A stretch of DNA of 33,862 nucleotides, taken from contig CAIYLB010000214.1 of the NCBI GenBank assembly GCA_903926935.1, positions 1-33,862 of the forward strand. The letters run 5' to 3'. The translations under genes and the position numbers were made by a program. This DNA comes from an uncultured Pseudomonadota bacterium. GTDB lineage: Bacteria; Pseudomonadota; Gammaproteobacteria; Burkholderiales; Methylophilaceae. Positions 1-8,433 of the stretch are shown one piece after another. Numbering within the stretch: position 1 is the first letter of the stretch; each line of letters starts with the position of its first letter. The notes below the pieces were generated by a model. It ran no database searches. It was not told the origin of the DNA and saw only the letters and a list, made by a program, of their open reading frames with translations.

Positions 1-967
1 GTATTAACTGAAATACTTGGGCAATAAATTCGATCTCACGAATACCGCCACGACCAAGCTTAATATTGTCGTGCATGCCTTTGCTATTAACATCGCGCTG
101 AATTTGGATTTTTAAATCGCGCATACTGGCAAAAGCACCAAAATCTAAATATTTACGAAATACGAAAGGTTTTAATAGTCGTGAAACTTGCTTGCCGCCA
201 GTGACTTCATGGCCTTTAATCCAAGCATACCGCTCCCATTCACGACCGTTATTTTGGTAGTAATCTTCCAGCGCGTCTAAATTAGAAACCAACGCGCCTT
301 CACTACCAAATGGCCGCAAACGCATATCGACTCTAAACACAAAACCATCTTCAGTAATTTCATCAATGGTGGCGATGAGTTTTTTAGCTAAGCGGGTAAA
401 AAACTCTTGGTTACTAATTGGTGTTTCACTTTGCGTCTGACCTTCCGCCGCATAGGCAAAAATAAGATCAATATCAGAAGAAACATTCAACTCACGACCG
501 CCTAGTTTGCCCATGCCAATGACAATAAAACTTTGCATCAGGCCATTTTCATCTGCAGGCTGACCATAACGCTCAACTAACCAGCTATTTAGGTAGTCAA
601 TTGAGGTGTTAATCACACACTCAGCCAAGCAGGTAGTGGTGCGCATCACTTCATGCAGACTATTGGCTGTTGAACCTGCCAAACCATTCAAATCTCGCAC
701 AATAATGCGCGCCATAACTTGCTGGCGCAAAAGCCGTACTGCACGTTTTAATGAAATTTCATCCACAATTTTTTGTTGCGACAAAAAATGTTGCATATCA
801 CTCAATAAATACTCTTGATGTAGATTTACTAGCAAATCATTGAGTAAGCCTGCATCTTTTGTGAATAACCTCCTAGCAAAAGGGCTGCAACTTATCGCAT
901 GGCGCACATAAGCTTCTTCGCTAGACGGGGCGCGGTTTTCAGATAGTAAATTATCGAGTGATAGCAT
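1..967 (-). CDS. glnE: Bifunctional glutamine synthetase adenylyltransferase/adenylyl-removing enzyme (3' part runs off the window)
   Basis: Minus-strand frame starting ATG at 967 (MLSLDNLLSENRAPSSEEAY...) stays open to position 1 and contains GMGKLGGRELNVSSDIDLIF and RVDMRLRPFGSEGALV, classic GlnE motifs. Absent from the ORF track because it is open at the edge. Confidence 0.95.
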   Translation of the reverse strand, partial: MLSLDNLLSENRAPSSEEAYVRHAISCSPFARRLFTKDAGLLNDLLVNLHQEYLLSDMQHFLSQQKIVDEISLKRAVRLLRQQVMARIIVRDLNGLAGSTANSLHEVMRTTTCLAECVINTSIDYLNSWLVERYGQPADENGLMQSFIVIGMGKLGGRELNVSSDIDLIFAYAAEGQTQSETPISNQEFFTRLAKKLIATIDEITEDGFVFRVDMRLRPFGSEGALVSNLDALEDYYQNNGREWERYAWIKGHEVTGGKQVSRLLKPFVFRKYLDFGAFASMRDLKIQIQRDVNSKGMHDNIKLGRGGIREIEFIAQVFQLI

Positions 968-1087
968 AGTTTTTTTAAGGTAATATGGCGATTAACATTT
1001 AATTACAAATCAAATTTTACAAGTACAAATTAAGTTTTAACAAACCTAATTATAAAAGTATAAAAGCAATTTAAGGGGATTTTAAGC

Positions 1088-3064
1088 ATGTCAATTGAGT
1101 CAGTTCTTCAAGAAAGCCGTGTTTTTGCACCAAGTGCAGAATTTGTAAAATCAGCGAACATTTCAGGTATGTCAGCCTACAACGCTTTATGCCAAGAGGC
1201 TAGCGATGATTACGAAGGTTTTTGGGCAAAGTTAGCACGCGAATTGTTGGTCTGGAATAAGACTTTTACGAAGACACTCAACGAAGATAACGCGCCATTT
1301 TACAAGTGGTTTGAAGATGGCGAGCTGAATGTTTCTGCCAATTGTTTAGATAAACACTTGAATACAATTCCAAACAAAGTAGCGATTATTTTTGAAGCGG
1401 ATGATGGCACGGTTATTAACGTGACATTTAAAGAGCTTTATCACCGTGTTTGCCAGTTTGCCAATGGCTTAAAAAAACTTAACCTTAGGCTTGGTGATCG
1501 CGTTATTATTTATTTGCCTATGGGCATTGATGCCGTGGTTGCTATGCAAGCCTGCGCGCGCCTTGGCTTAATCCATTCTGTGGTATTCGGCGGTTTTTCA
1601 GCTAAAAGCATACATGAGCGTATTTTAGATGCGGGCGCTGTTGCTATTATTACTGCTGATGGCCAATATCGTGGCGGCAAAACCTTACCACTAAAAAATG
1701 CCGTCGATGAAGCGCTTGCCTTAGGTGGTTGCGAGTCGATTAAAAATGTAGTAGTGCTTAAAAAAACCGGCTTAGACATTGAAATTAAACCGAATGACAT
1801 TTGGTGGCATGACTTAATCGCCAATGTTTCTGATGTCTGCGAACCTGTAATGGTCAATGCAGAACATCCATTATTCTTGCTCTACACATCGGGCAGTACC
1901 GGCAAACCAAAAGGCGTGCAACATTCTTCAGCCGGTTATTTGCTGCATGCCATGAACAGTATGCGTTGGACTTTTGACATTAAGGACAATGATGTATTTT
2001 GGTGTACTGCCGATGTAGGCTGGATTACCGGCCACACTTATGTAGCTTATGGCCCGTTAGCAATGGGCGTAACACAAATTATTTTTGAAGGTATACCGAC
2101 TTATCCAGATGCAGGCCGTTTTTGGCAAATGATACAAAATCATAAAGTATCTATTTTTTACACGGCGCCAACGGCTATTCGCTCATTGATTAAGGCAGCC
2201 GATACTACGCCAGAGACACATCCTAAAAACTACGATTTAACTAGTTTGCGTATTTTGGGTTCTGTAGGTGAGCCGATTAACCCAGAAGCTTGGATGTGGT
2301 ATTACGAAAATATTGGCGGCAGTAAATGTCCTATTGTCGATACTTTTTGGCAAACTGAAACTGGCGGCCATGTGATTACTCCGCTTCCAGGCGCAACAGT
2401 CCTAGTGCCTGGATCTTGCACCCTACCATTCCCAGGCATTGATATTGCCGTGGTAGACGAGACCGGCCATGATGTGCCTTGGGGAACAGGCGGCCTACTG
2501 GTCATTAAAAAACCTTGGCCATCCATGATACGGACTATTTATAACGATCCTGAACGTTACAAATCAAGCTACTACCCTGCAGACTTGGGTGGCACTATTT
2601 ATCTCGCTGGCGACGGTGCAATACGCGATGCCAAAACGGGAAATTTCACCATCATGGGCCGAATTGATGATGTGTTAAATGTTTCGGGTCACCGTTTAGG
2701 CACCATGGAAATTGAGTCAGCGTTGGTTTCAAACCCATTGGTGGCAGAAGCTGCTGTAGTGGGTAAACCTCATGATATTAAAGGTGAATCTGTAATCGCT
2801 TATGTGGTGCTAAAAGGCCCGCGACCTGAAGGTGATGAAGCTAAAAAAATCGTCGCGCAATTACGTGATTGGGTGGGTAAAGAAATTGGCCCTATCGCTA
2901 AACCAGATGAAATTCGCTTTGGTGATAATTTACCAAAAACCCGCTCAGGTAAAATTATGCGTCGATTGTTGCGTAGCTTAGCTAAAGGTGAGGAAATTAC
3001 TTCTGATATTTCTACTTTAGAAAATCCAGCCATTTTGGATCAACTGAAAGAAGTGGTTAAGTAA
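1088..3064 (+). CDS. acs: Acetyl-CoA synthetase (AMP-forming)
   Basis: 658 aa; [51 protein letters not shown] and C-terminal [11 protein letters not shown] motifs of Acs. Confidence 0.97.
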   Translation: MSIESVLQESRVFAPSAEFVKSANISGMSAYNALCQEASDDYEGFWAKLARELLVWNKTFTKTLNEDNAPFYKWFEDGELNVSANCLDKHLNTIPNKVAIIFEADDGTVINVTFKELYHRVCQFANGLKKLNLRLGDRVIIYLPMGIDAVVAMQACARLGLIHSVVFGGFSAKSIHERILDAGAVAIITADGQYRGGKTLPLKNAVDEALALGGCESIKNVVVLKKTGLDIEIKPNDIWWHDLIANVSDVCEPVMVNAEHPLFLLYTSGSTGKPKGVQHSSAGYLLHAMNSMRWTFDIKDNDVFWCTADVGWITGHTYVAYGPLAMGVTQIIFEGIPTYPDAGRFWQMIQNHKVSIFYTAPTAIRSLIKAADTTPETHPKNYDLTSLRILGSVGEPINPEAWMWYYENIGGSKCPIVDTFWQTETGGHVITPLPGATVLVPGSCTLPFPGIDIAVVDETGHDVPWGTGGLLVIKKPWPSMIRTIYNDPERYKSSYYPADLGGTIYLAGDGAIRDAKTGNFTIMGRIDDVLNVSGHRLGTMEIESALVSNPLVAEAAVVGKPHDIKGESVIAYVVLKGPRPEGDEAKKIVAQLRDWVGKEIGPIAKPDEIRFGDNLPKTRSGKIMRRLLRSLAKGEEITSDISTLENPAILDQLKEVVK

Positions 3065-3096
3065 ATTTCACTTTAAATAAGGTGCATATAAAAATC

Positions 3097-3159
3097 ATGG
3101 AAGGTTTACTGGTATTAGTGGCATTGGTGCTGGCAGCCTTCTTTTTAATGCGTGGCTAA
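3097..3159 (+). CDS. Putative 20-aa single-TM microprotein (MEGLLVLVALVLAAFFLMRG)
   Basis: Short ATG..TAA ORF in the acs-xoxF gap; entirely hydrophobic with an Arg-Gly end. AAGGTG lies upstream but spacing is long. Below the ORF-track size cutoff. Confidence 0.35.
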   Translation: MEGLLVLVALVLAAFFLMRG

Positions 3160-3244
3160 TAATATCCAGTGCAACTTATTTAACTGCTGAATGCCAGATT
3201 GTTAATACAATACAGTCAATTTATTAATCCTAGTCTGGCCATTC

Positions 3245-5122
3245 ATGTACCCACTTTCATTCCCTCTAAAATGCATTCTTGCGCTCAGCTTATCAAGCAA
3301 TCTAATTACGTTAGCTTTCGCTAGCGACAATCTACAAAAACTCACCCAAGATGACAACCAATGGGTGCATCCGCGCAAAGATTACGCCAATACTGGCTAC
3401 AGTAGCCTTAGTCAAATAAAACCTAATAATATCAATAAATTAGCACTGGCATGGACGTTTTCTACCGGTGTCAATCGTGGCCATGAAGGCTCGCCGATTG
3501 TGCTGGGTAATGTGATGTATGTACACACGGCTTTCCCAAATAATATTTACGCCTTAGATTTAAATAATAATCAGAAAATACTTTGGTCTTACTTTCCTAA
3601 ACAAGACCCGCAAACACAGGCTTTACTATGTTGCGATACAGTTAATCGTGGTCTTGCTTACGGCGATGGCAAGATTTTTTTACAGCAGAATGATGGTGTG
3701 TTGGTCGCCTTAGATGCAAAATCAGGCAAGCTAATCTGGCAGACAAAAGTCAACGATATTAAAACTGGCGCCAGCAATACTAATGCGCCTCATGTAATGA
3801 AAGATAAAGTCATTACCGGCTGCAGTGGTGGCGAATATGGCGTACGTTGCTTTATTGCCGCATACAATATTAAAAATGGCTCACTGGCGTGGAAAGCTTA
3901 CAGCACTGGATCGGATAGTGAAACGCTGATTGGCAAGGACTTTAATGCATCGAATCCGCATTTTTCTGCGCTGTCTAGTTACCAGGATGTGAATGGTGGC
4001 AATAAAGAAGGTGGCGCGTTTAAAGCACTAACAAAAGACCAGTTACAATTCCCAGAGGCTAATTTAGGCCTTAGAACATGGTTGAAACCACAAGCCAACC
4101 AAGACGGTTGGCAACATGGTGGCGGACCTGTTTGGGGCTACTTTTCTTTCGACCCAAAGCTGAATCTACTCTATTATGGCACCGGCAACCCATCAGTGTG
4201 GAATGCCGATGTGCGTCCTGGCGACAACAAATGGGCCATGACGATTTTTGCCCGTGATGTCGATACTGGGATTGCGAAATGGGGCTACCAAATGACGCCG
4301 CATGATGAGTGGGATTACGATGGCATCAATGAAATCATTTTATGGAATGTACTAGGCAAAAAACTCGCCACCCATTTTGACCGCAATGGCTTTGGTTATA
4401 CTTTTGACCGGAGTAACGGCAGTTTGCTGGTGGCTGAAAAAATGCACCCGTTTGTAAATTGGGCGACTAGCATCGATTTAACTACTGGTATTCCGCAAAA
4501 AGATCCAAAATACTCCGCGCATCAAGACACCACCACCAAAAATATTTGCCCAGCGGCACTTGGCGTTAAAGATCAACAGCCAGCATCTTACTCACCCAAA
4601 ACACAATTATTTTATGTGCCACTGAATCACTTGTGCATGGATTACGACATTGTTGAGGCCAAGTACACCGCAGGTCAGCCTTGGGTAGGCGCGGGTCTAA
4701 CGATGCACCCGGGGCCAGACGGTGTCACTGGCGGATTTATGGCGTGGAATGGCTTAACCGGCAAAGCCGCTTGGTACAACAAAGAGCCCTATTCTATTTG
4801 GAGTGGCGCTATGGTCACCGGTGCTAACTTGGTATTTTACGGTACGCTAGATCGCTGGTTTAAAGCTGTAGATGCACGCACAGGTAAAGCATTATGGCGG
4901 TTTCAGGTTGGCTCAGGAATTATAGGCAACCCGTTTACTTATGCGCATCGTGGTAAACAATATGTAGGCGTGCTATCTGGTATTGGCGGTTGGGCGGGTA
5001 TTGCCATTAACCTAAATTTAACTGAAGATGCAGATGGCGCAGGTGCTGCCGGTGCTTATCGAGAACTGACTAAGTGGAATGCAGCGCCAGGTGGTGGCGC
5101 GCTGAATGTGTTTAGTCTTTAA
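3245..5122 (+). CDS. xoxF: XoxF-type PQQ-dependent methanol/alcohol dehydrogenase, probably lanthanide-dependent
   Basis: 625 aa with signal peptide, adjacent Cys pair (LLCCDT), HDEWDYDGINE (catalytic Asp plus the +2 Asp typical of XoxF), WQHGGGPVWGYFSFDP, beta-propeller W motifs. Confidence 0.88.
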   Translation: MYPLSFPLKCILALSLSSNLITLAFASDNLQKLTQDDNQWVHPRKDYANTGYSSLSQIKPNNINKLALAWTFSTGVNRGHEGSPIVLGNVMYVHTAFPNNIYALDLNNNQKILWSYFPKQDPQTQALLCCDTVNRGLAYGDGKIFLQQNDGVLVALDAKSGKLIWQTKVNDIKTGASNTNAPHVMKDKVITGCSGGEYGVRCFIAAYNIKNGSLAWKAYSTGSDSETLIGKDFNASNPHFSALSSYQDVNGGNKEGGAFKALTKDQLQFPEANLGLRTWLKPQANQDGWQHGGGPVWGYFSFDPKLNLLYYGTGNPSVWNADVRPGDNKWAMTIFARDVDTGIAKWGYQMTPHDEWDYDGINEIILWNVLGKKLATHFDRNGFGYTFDRSNGSLLVAEKMHPFVNWATSIDLTTGIPQKDPKYSAHQDTTTKNICPAALGVKDQQPASYSPKTQLFYVPLNHLCMDYDIVEAKYTAGQPWVGAGLTMHPGPDGVTGGFMAWNGLTGKAAWYNKEPYSIWSGAMVTGANLVFYGTLDRWFKAVDARTGKALWRFQVGSGIIGNPFTYAHRGKQYVGVLSGIGGWAGIAINLNLTEDADGAGAAGAYRELTKWNAAPGGGALNVFSL

Positions 5123-5148
5123 CAAAAGATAATCTAAAAAATTAAGAT

Positions 5149-5823
5149 TTACTGCCAATCAAACGAGTGCGTTTGGTAAATATTTTTTGTATTTTGCATT
5201 TGGGCAGACTCTAAGATCTCGATCACTTCGCTATCTTCCACTTGTGGAAAATTAACGTAAAACTGCCCTACCGCTTGAAAATCATCTGGCGTTTCTAGGC
5301 AAATCACTTCATCGGCAAGGGCTGCCACTTTGTTTAAAGTATCCAGAGGAGATACCGGCACAGCACAAATCAGCTTAGCTGGCTTACTTGCCCTTAATCC
5401 ATGTAGGGCAGCAATCATACTAGCACCAGTTGCAAGTCCATCATCAACCACAATTACAATACGACCTTTAGGGTCAATCGGTCCACGAATTGGTGTATAG
5501 AGTTCACGACGTTTTTTGATGACATCCATTTGCAACTGTTTTTCATAAGCAATATATTTCTCATCTGCCCCTGCTCTAGCGGCAAAATCAGCAACATAAG
5601 TCCAGCCAGACTCATCAACAGCGCCAATAGCAAACTCCGGATATAGTGGTGCACGTAGTTTGCGTACTAAAACCACATCGAAACTACCACCCAAATGCGC
5701 TGTAATGATTTTAGCCATTGGCATTGCACCTCGCGGAACAGCCAACACAAGCGGATTTTTGCCTCTATATGCAATGAGTTTTTCAGCTAATTGGTTTGCA
5801 GCCTCATTACGATCTAAGAACAT
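5149..5823 (-). CDS. Phosphoribosyltransferase family protein
   Basis: 224 aa; PRGAMPMAKIIT and IVIVVDDGLATGASMIAAL (PRPP-binding loop). Confidence 0.85.
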   Translation of the reverse strand: MFLDRNEAANQLAEKLIAYRGKNPLVLAVPRGAMPMAKIITAHLGGSFDVVLVRKLRAPLYPEFAIGAVDESGWTYVADFAARAGADEKYIAYEKQLQMDVIKKRRELYTPIRGPIDPKGRIVIVVDDGLATGASMIAALHGLRASKPAKLICAVPVSPLDTLNKVAALADEVICLETPDDFQAVGQFYVNFPQVEDSEVIEILESAQMQNTKNIYQTHSFDWQ

Positions 5824-5835
5824 GGTGTAGGCTCA

Positions 5836-6402
5836 CTAGTTAATGGTAGGTTTAAATAGGTCTATTTTAAAGGTGGCCTCATACGGTGGTACATTGCATT
5901 CAATAATGTCTGGCGCTGCTACATCCAACCGAACACCGGTAATATCAACTCGAACAGGCAGTTTATTAACGCCGCGATCTACCAGCACTGCAGTTCTAAT
6001 TTCAGCGGCCTGCTTTTTGGCTAAATATTCCACAGCCCGTAACATTGAATGCCCGTGGTACATCACATCGTCAACTAACAAAACGGTAGTATTGGTCAGG
6101 TCGAGTGAGGAGTATTTGTTGTTTTCGGTTAATTTAGTTTCAGGGTGTAATAAGGTTAAATCATCGGCATAACGTTTGATTTGCAAATGCATTAAATCCA
6201 ATTTAGCCAGTTTAAAATCACGTGCTAATCTTGCATGTAACATCTCTGCAAGCGGTGCACCCCTACGTAAAATACCAACTATCATGATGTGTTCTTTGCC
6301 CGTTAAAAAACCAGCAGCTTGCCACGCCATTTGATTAAGCACCGCATCTAGTTGATGCGTCTGGTATAGGCAGGTTCTATCGCCAAATGGTGTGATTTCC
6401 AA
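5836..6402 (-). CDS. PyrR/HPRT-like phosphoribosyltransferase
   Basis: 188 aa; ILRRGAPLAEML and VLLVDDVMYHGHSMLRAVEYL PRPP motif. Confidence 0.85.
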   Translation of the reverse strand: MEITPFGDRTCLYQTHQLDAVLNQMAWQAAGFLTGKEHIMIVGILRRGAPLAEMLHARLARDFKLAKLDLMHLQIKRYADDLTLLHPETKLTENNKYSSLDLTNTTVLLVDDVMYHGHSMLRAVEYLAKKQAAEIRTAVLVDRGVNKLPVRVDITGVRLDVAAPDIIECNVPPYEATFKIDLFKPTIN

Positions 6403-6438
6403 TGTTAGACTCCAAGAAATAAAAAAGTTAATTTAAAT

Positions 6439-6942
6439 CTAGCTAGGGTTATTAACCGGACTGTCTAGAGAATCGTCTAAAATTGGCCACCAAAATACCA
6501 CTTTTTTATGTGTAGATTTTTTATTATTGCTGCCCACTATCACTAACCACTGCTGCTTAATGTTACCGTTATACTGTGCAATAATTTGATAATGCCCTGC
6601 GGGTAAATTAGCCAATAAATACGGTCCATCCGTGGTGATATCAAGCAACAAATTGTGATGATGATCCTTAATTTGCACGTTAACTGCAGCCAAAAACTCT
6701 TCGCGTTGCTTAAGTTTTTGTATAAAAACAACTTCTAAGGAATAATTTTTAGCAATGGCACGCATCGCTTCAGCTTCAGAATCACCAACACCGCCAGACA
6801 CATAAGTGACGCTACCAACCGTTACTGGCGCAGGCGCTTCAAGTAATAGCAAGGCATCCGAGGATTCTGCTGAAGCAATCAAAGGCGTAAGAAATATTGC
6901 TAACGCGATTGAAAACGCAATCAAATGATCTCTCATTATCAT
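6439..6942 (-). CDS. Secreted protein with carboxypeptidase-regulatory-like (Ig-type) fold
   Basis: 167 aa; N-terminal signal peptide (...ALAIFLTPLIASAE) and GGVGDSEAEAMRAIAKNYSLEVVF...GPYLLANLPAGHYQIIAQYNG. Confidence 0.6.
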   Translation of the reverse strand: MIMRDHLIAFSIALAIFLTPLIASAESSDALLLLEAPAPVTVGSVTYVSGGVGDSEAEAMRAIAKNYSLEVVFIQKLKQREEFLAAVNVQIKDHHHNLLLDITTDGPYLLANLPAGHYQIIAQYNGNIKQQWLVIVGSNNKKSTHKKVVFWWPILDDSLDSPVNNPS

Positions 6943-6989
6943 ATTAAGGTTGCCTTTTGGTATTGATGATATTTTAAATAAACTCGTAC

Positions 6990-7502
6990 TTATTTAATAG
7001 CAATGCTACGGCGTTTAGAAGCTTCAACCTTAGGCAAAGTAATCTCTAAAATTCCATCCTTAAGATTAGCTACTGTCTTTGTTGAATCTACCTCAGCGGG
7101 CAAAGTGAATGAGCGGGCAAATGAAGCACTGGATATTTCATGTCTATGATAATCGCCCTTTTCTTCGTTTTTCTCGTGACTCGTCTGGCCCTTGATGGTA
7201 AGCAAATTGTCGGTAATAGAAATATCAATATCTTTTTTATCAATGCCAGGAATCTCAGCCCGAACTAGTACGTCGGTATCCCTATCAATCACATCTAAAC
7301 TTGGTAAACGCTGACCTTCAAGAACAAACATATCATCTAATGATGAAAGGCTATTACGGTGCCATAGTGAAGGCATATTTCTCGAAAAAAACTGATCTAT
7401 CGCACGCTCCATATCTGCAATAGGGTGTATTGCCGCCATTGAATGTTTCGCTACTTTCTTGCTACTAGTAACTGGAATATTGCCTTTAGTTGCTGTATCC
7501 AT
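6990..7502 (-). CDS. Hsp20/alpha-crystallin small heat-shock protein
   Basis: LPSLDVIDRDTDVLVRAEIPGIDKKDIDISITDNLLTIKGQ and C-terminal LKDGILEITLPKVE. The track start at 7544 is non-ATG; ATG at 7502 (MDTATKGNI) has a GGAG ribosome-binding site. Confidence 0.93.
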   Translation of the reverse strand: MDTATKGNIPVTSSKKVAKHSMAAIHPIADMERAIDQFFSRNMPSLWHRNSLSSLDDMFVLEGQRLPSLDVIDRDTDVLVRAEIPGIDKKDIDISITDNLLTIKGQTSHEKNEEKGDYHRHEISSASFARSFTLPAEVDSTKTVANLKDGILEITLPKVEASKRRSIAIK

Positions 7503-7567
7503 GACTTTCTCCTTAAATATAAAAATAGAAGCATTGCCTAACAAATCAATTTAATTAAACCTACAAA

Positions 7568-7999
7568 TCAAGCCAGTGCAGAATTCGGAAAAACTGGTCG
7601 CAAAATTATGCGTAAAAAATGCCTACCCAGCGTTTCAATTTCGTTAAAAAATACCGCGCTGACAAAGTGGGCGCCTGTCAGACCAATCGTTTCAAAGGTA
7701 TATCCAAGGCGGGAAAGAAAACGCAAATGAGGATTTATGTGATCACCTTGCATTAACGAAATATCAGCTAACTGAGGCAAAATAGTATTGATATGCTGCC
7801 ACGCAAGCTTGCTGGGGGTGCAATCTAGTAAGTTGCCGGCAGCGTTGTTACACTCAAAAATAACACCATTATCACAAATCATCAAAACGGCAAACAGGTC
7901 CTCACCACCATACAAACATTCAGGCTGACTCTTAACATCAGCCTCTGCAGCAGGCTCACCTACGATGCGTGCAACATACTCAGCATTAGCAACTTTCAT
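7568..7999 (-). CDS. PAS-like domain protein, no kinase or output domain
   Basis: 143 aa; LFAVLMICDNGVIFECNNAAGNLLDCTPSKLAWQHINTILP resembles a PAS core; ATG abuts the upstream gene stop. Confidence 0.5.
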   Translation of the reverse strand: MKVANAEYVARIVGEPAAEADVKSQPECLYGGEDLFAVLMICDNGVIFECNNAAGNLLDCTPSKLAWQHINTILPQLADISLMQGDHINPHLRFLSRLGYTFETIGLTGAHFVSAVFFNEIETLGRHFLRIILRPVFPNSALA

Positions 8000-8211
8000 T
8001 ATTGCACCTCAGCTTCCGCAGCCAACCAATCTTCCATTTCATAGCCAGGCTCAAAACCACGCGCTTCCGCCTTGTAATAAGCACATTCGGCAGTCCTATA
8101 AAATTGATCATCACTACATTCAGACTCCATGTCTAAAATAGGATTTTTTTTACTGGACTTACGTGTACTTGACTTTAATAAAGGTAGTTTAATTTCAGTT
8201 AAAAGTTCCAT
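7999..8211 (-). CDS. DUF2934-like small protein
   Basis: C-terminal FYRTAECAYYKAEARGFEPGYEMEDWLAAEAEV matches the DUF2934 pattern. Start taken as ATG 8211 (MELLTEIK) with GGAGG upstream rather than the track start 8379. Confidence 0.6.
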   Translation of the reverse strand: MELLTEIKLPLLKSSTRKSSKKNPILDMESECSDDQFYRTAECAYYKAEARGFEPGYEMEDWLAAEAEVQ

Positions 8212-8238
8212 TATGCCTCCGGCTAACTTATATAAAAT

Positions 8239-8295
8239 CGGCGGTACTAATCTGGGGAGATTAAACAACACCATGTTGTCTGGGGAATACCGCCG
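8239..8295 (-). promoter_or_regulatory. Candidate structured 5' leader (three-stem junction) of the DUF2934-PAS-Hsp20 operon
   Basis: Outer arms CGGCGGTA (8239-8246)/TACCGCCG (8288-8295) enclose hairpins AATCT-GGGG-AGATT (8249-8262) and ACAACA-CCA-TGTTGT (8265-8279, + strand notation). Confidence 0.45.
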
Positions 8296-8346
8296 ACAGG
8301 AACAATTTACGGCACTTACAATTCCAAGTAAATTAGTGTGAACACT

Positions 8347-8362
8347 TAAGGGCTTGCACTTA
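8347..8362. promoter_or_regulatory. Candidate operator TAAGGGCTTGCACTTA upstream of the DUF2934-PAS-Hsp20 operon
   Basis: 14/16 identical to the perfect palindrome at 25407-25422; 136 nt upstream of the ATG at 8211. Confidence 0.45.
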
Positions 8363-8433
8363 TTTGTCTTAATATACAAAATATCATCAAGCTCAGACGA
8401 ATAGATTGAGCCCGATTTTTGAGCAAAATTATA

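Noticed and set aside
606-818. 70-aa plus-strand ORF near the left edge
   Set aside because: Antisense to the glnE reading frame, which is clearly coding on the minus strand.
1510-1857. 115-aa minus-strand ORF (and those at 2302-2526 and 2800-3033)
   Set aside because: Antisense shadows within acs.
5123-5148. Convergent-gene terminator after xoxF
   Set aside because: Only a weak AATCT/AGATT pairing with an A/T loop; insufficient to call.
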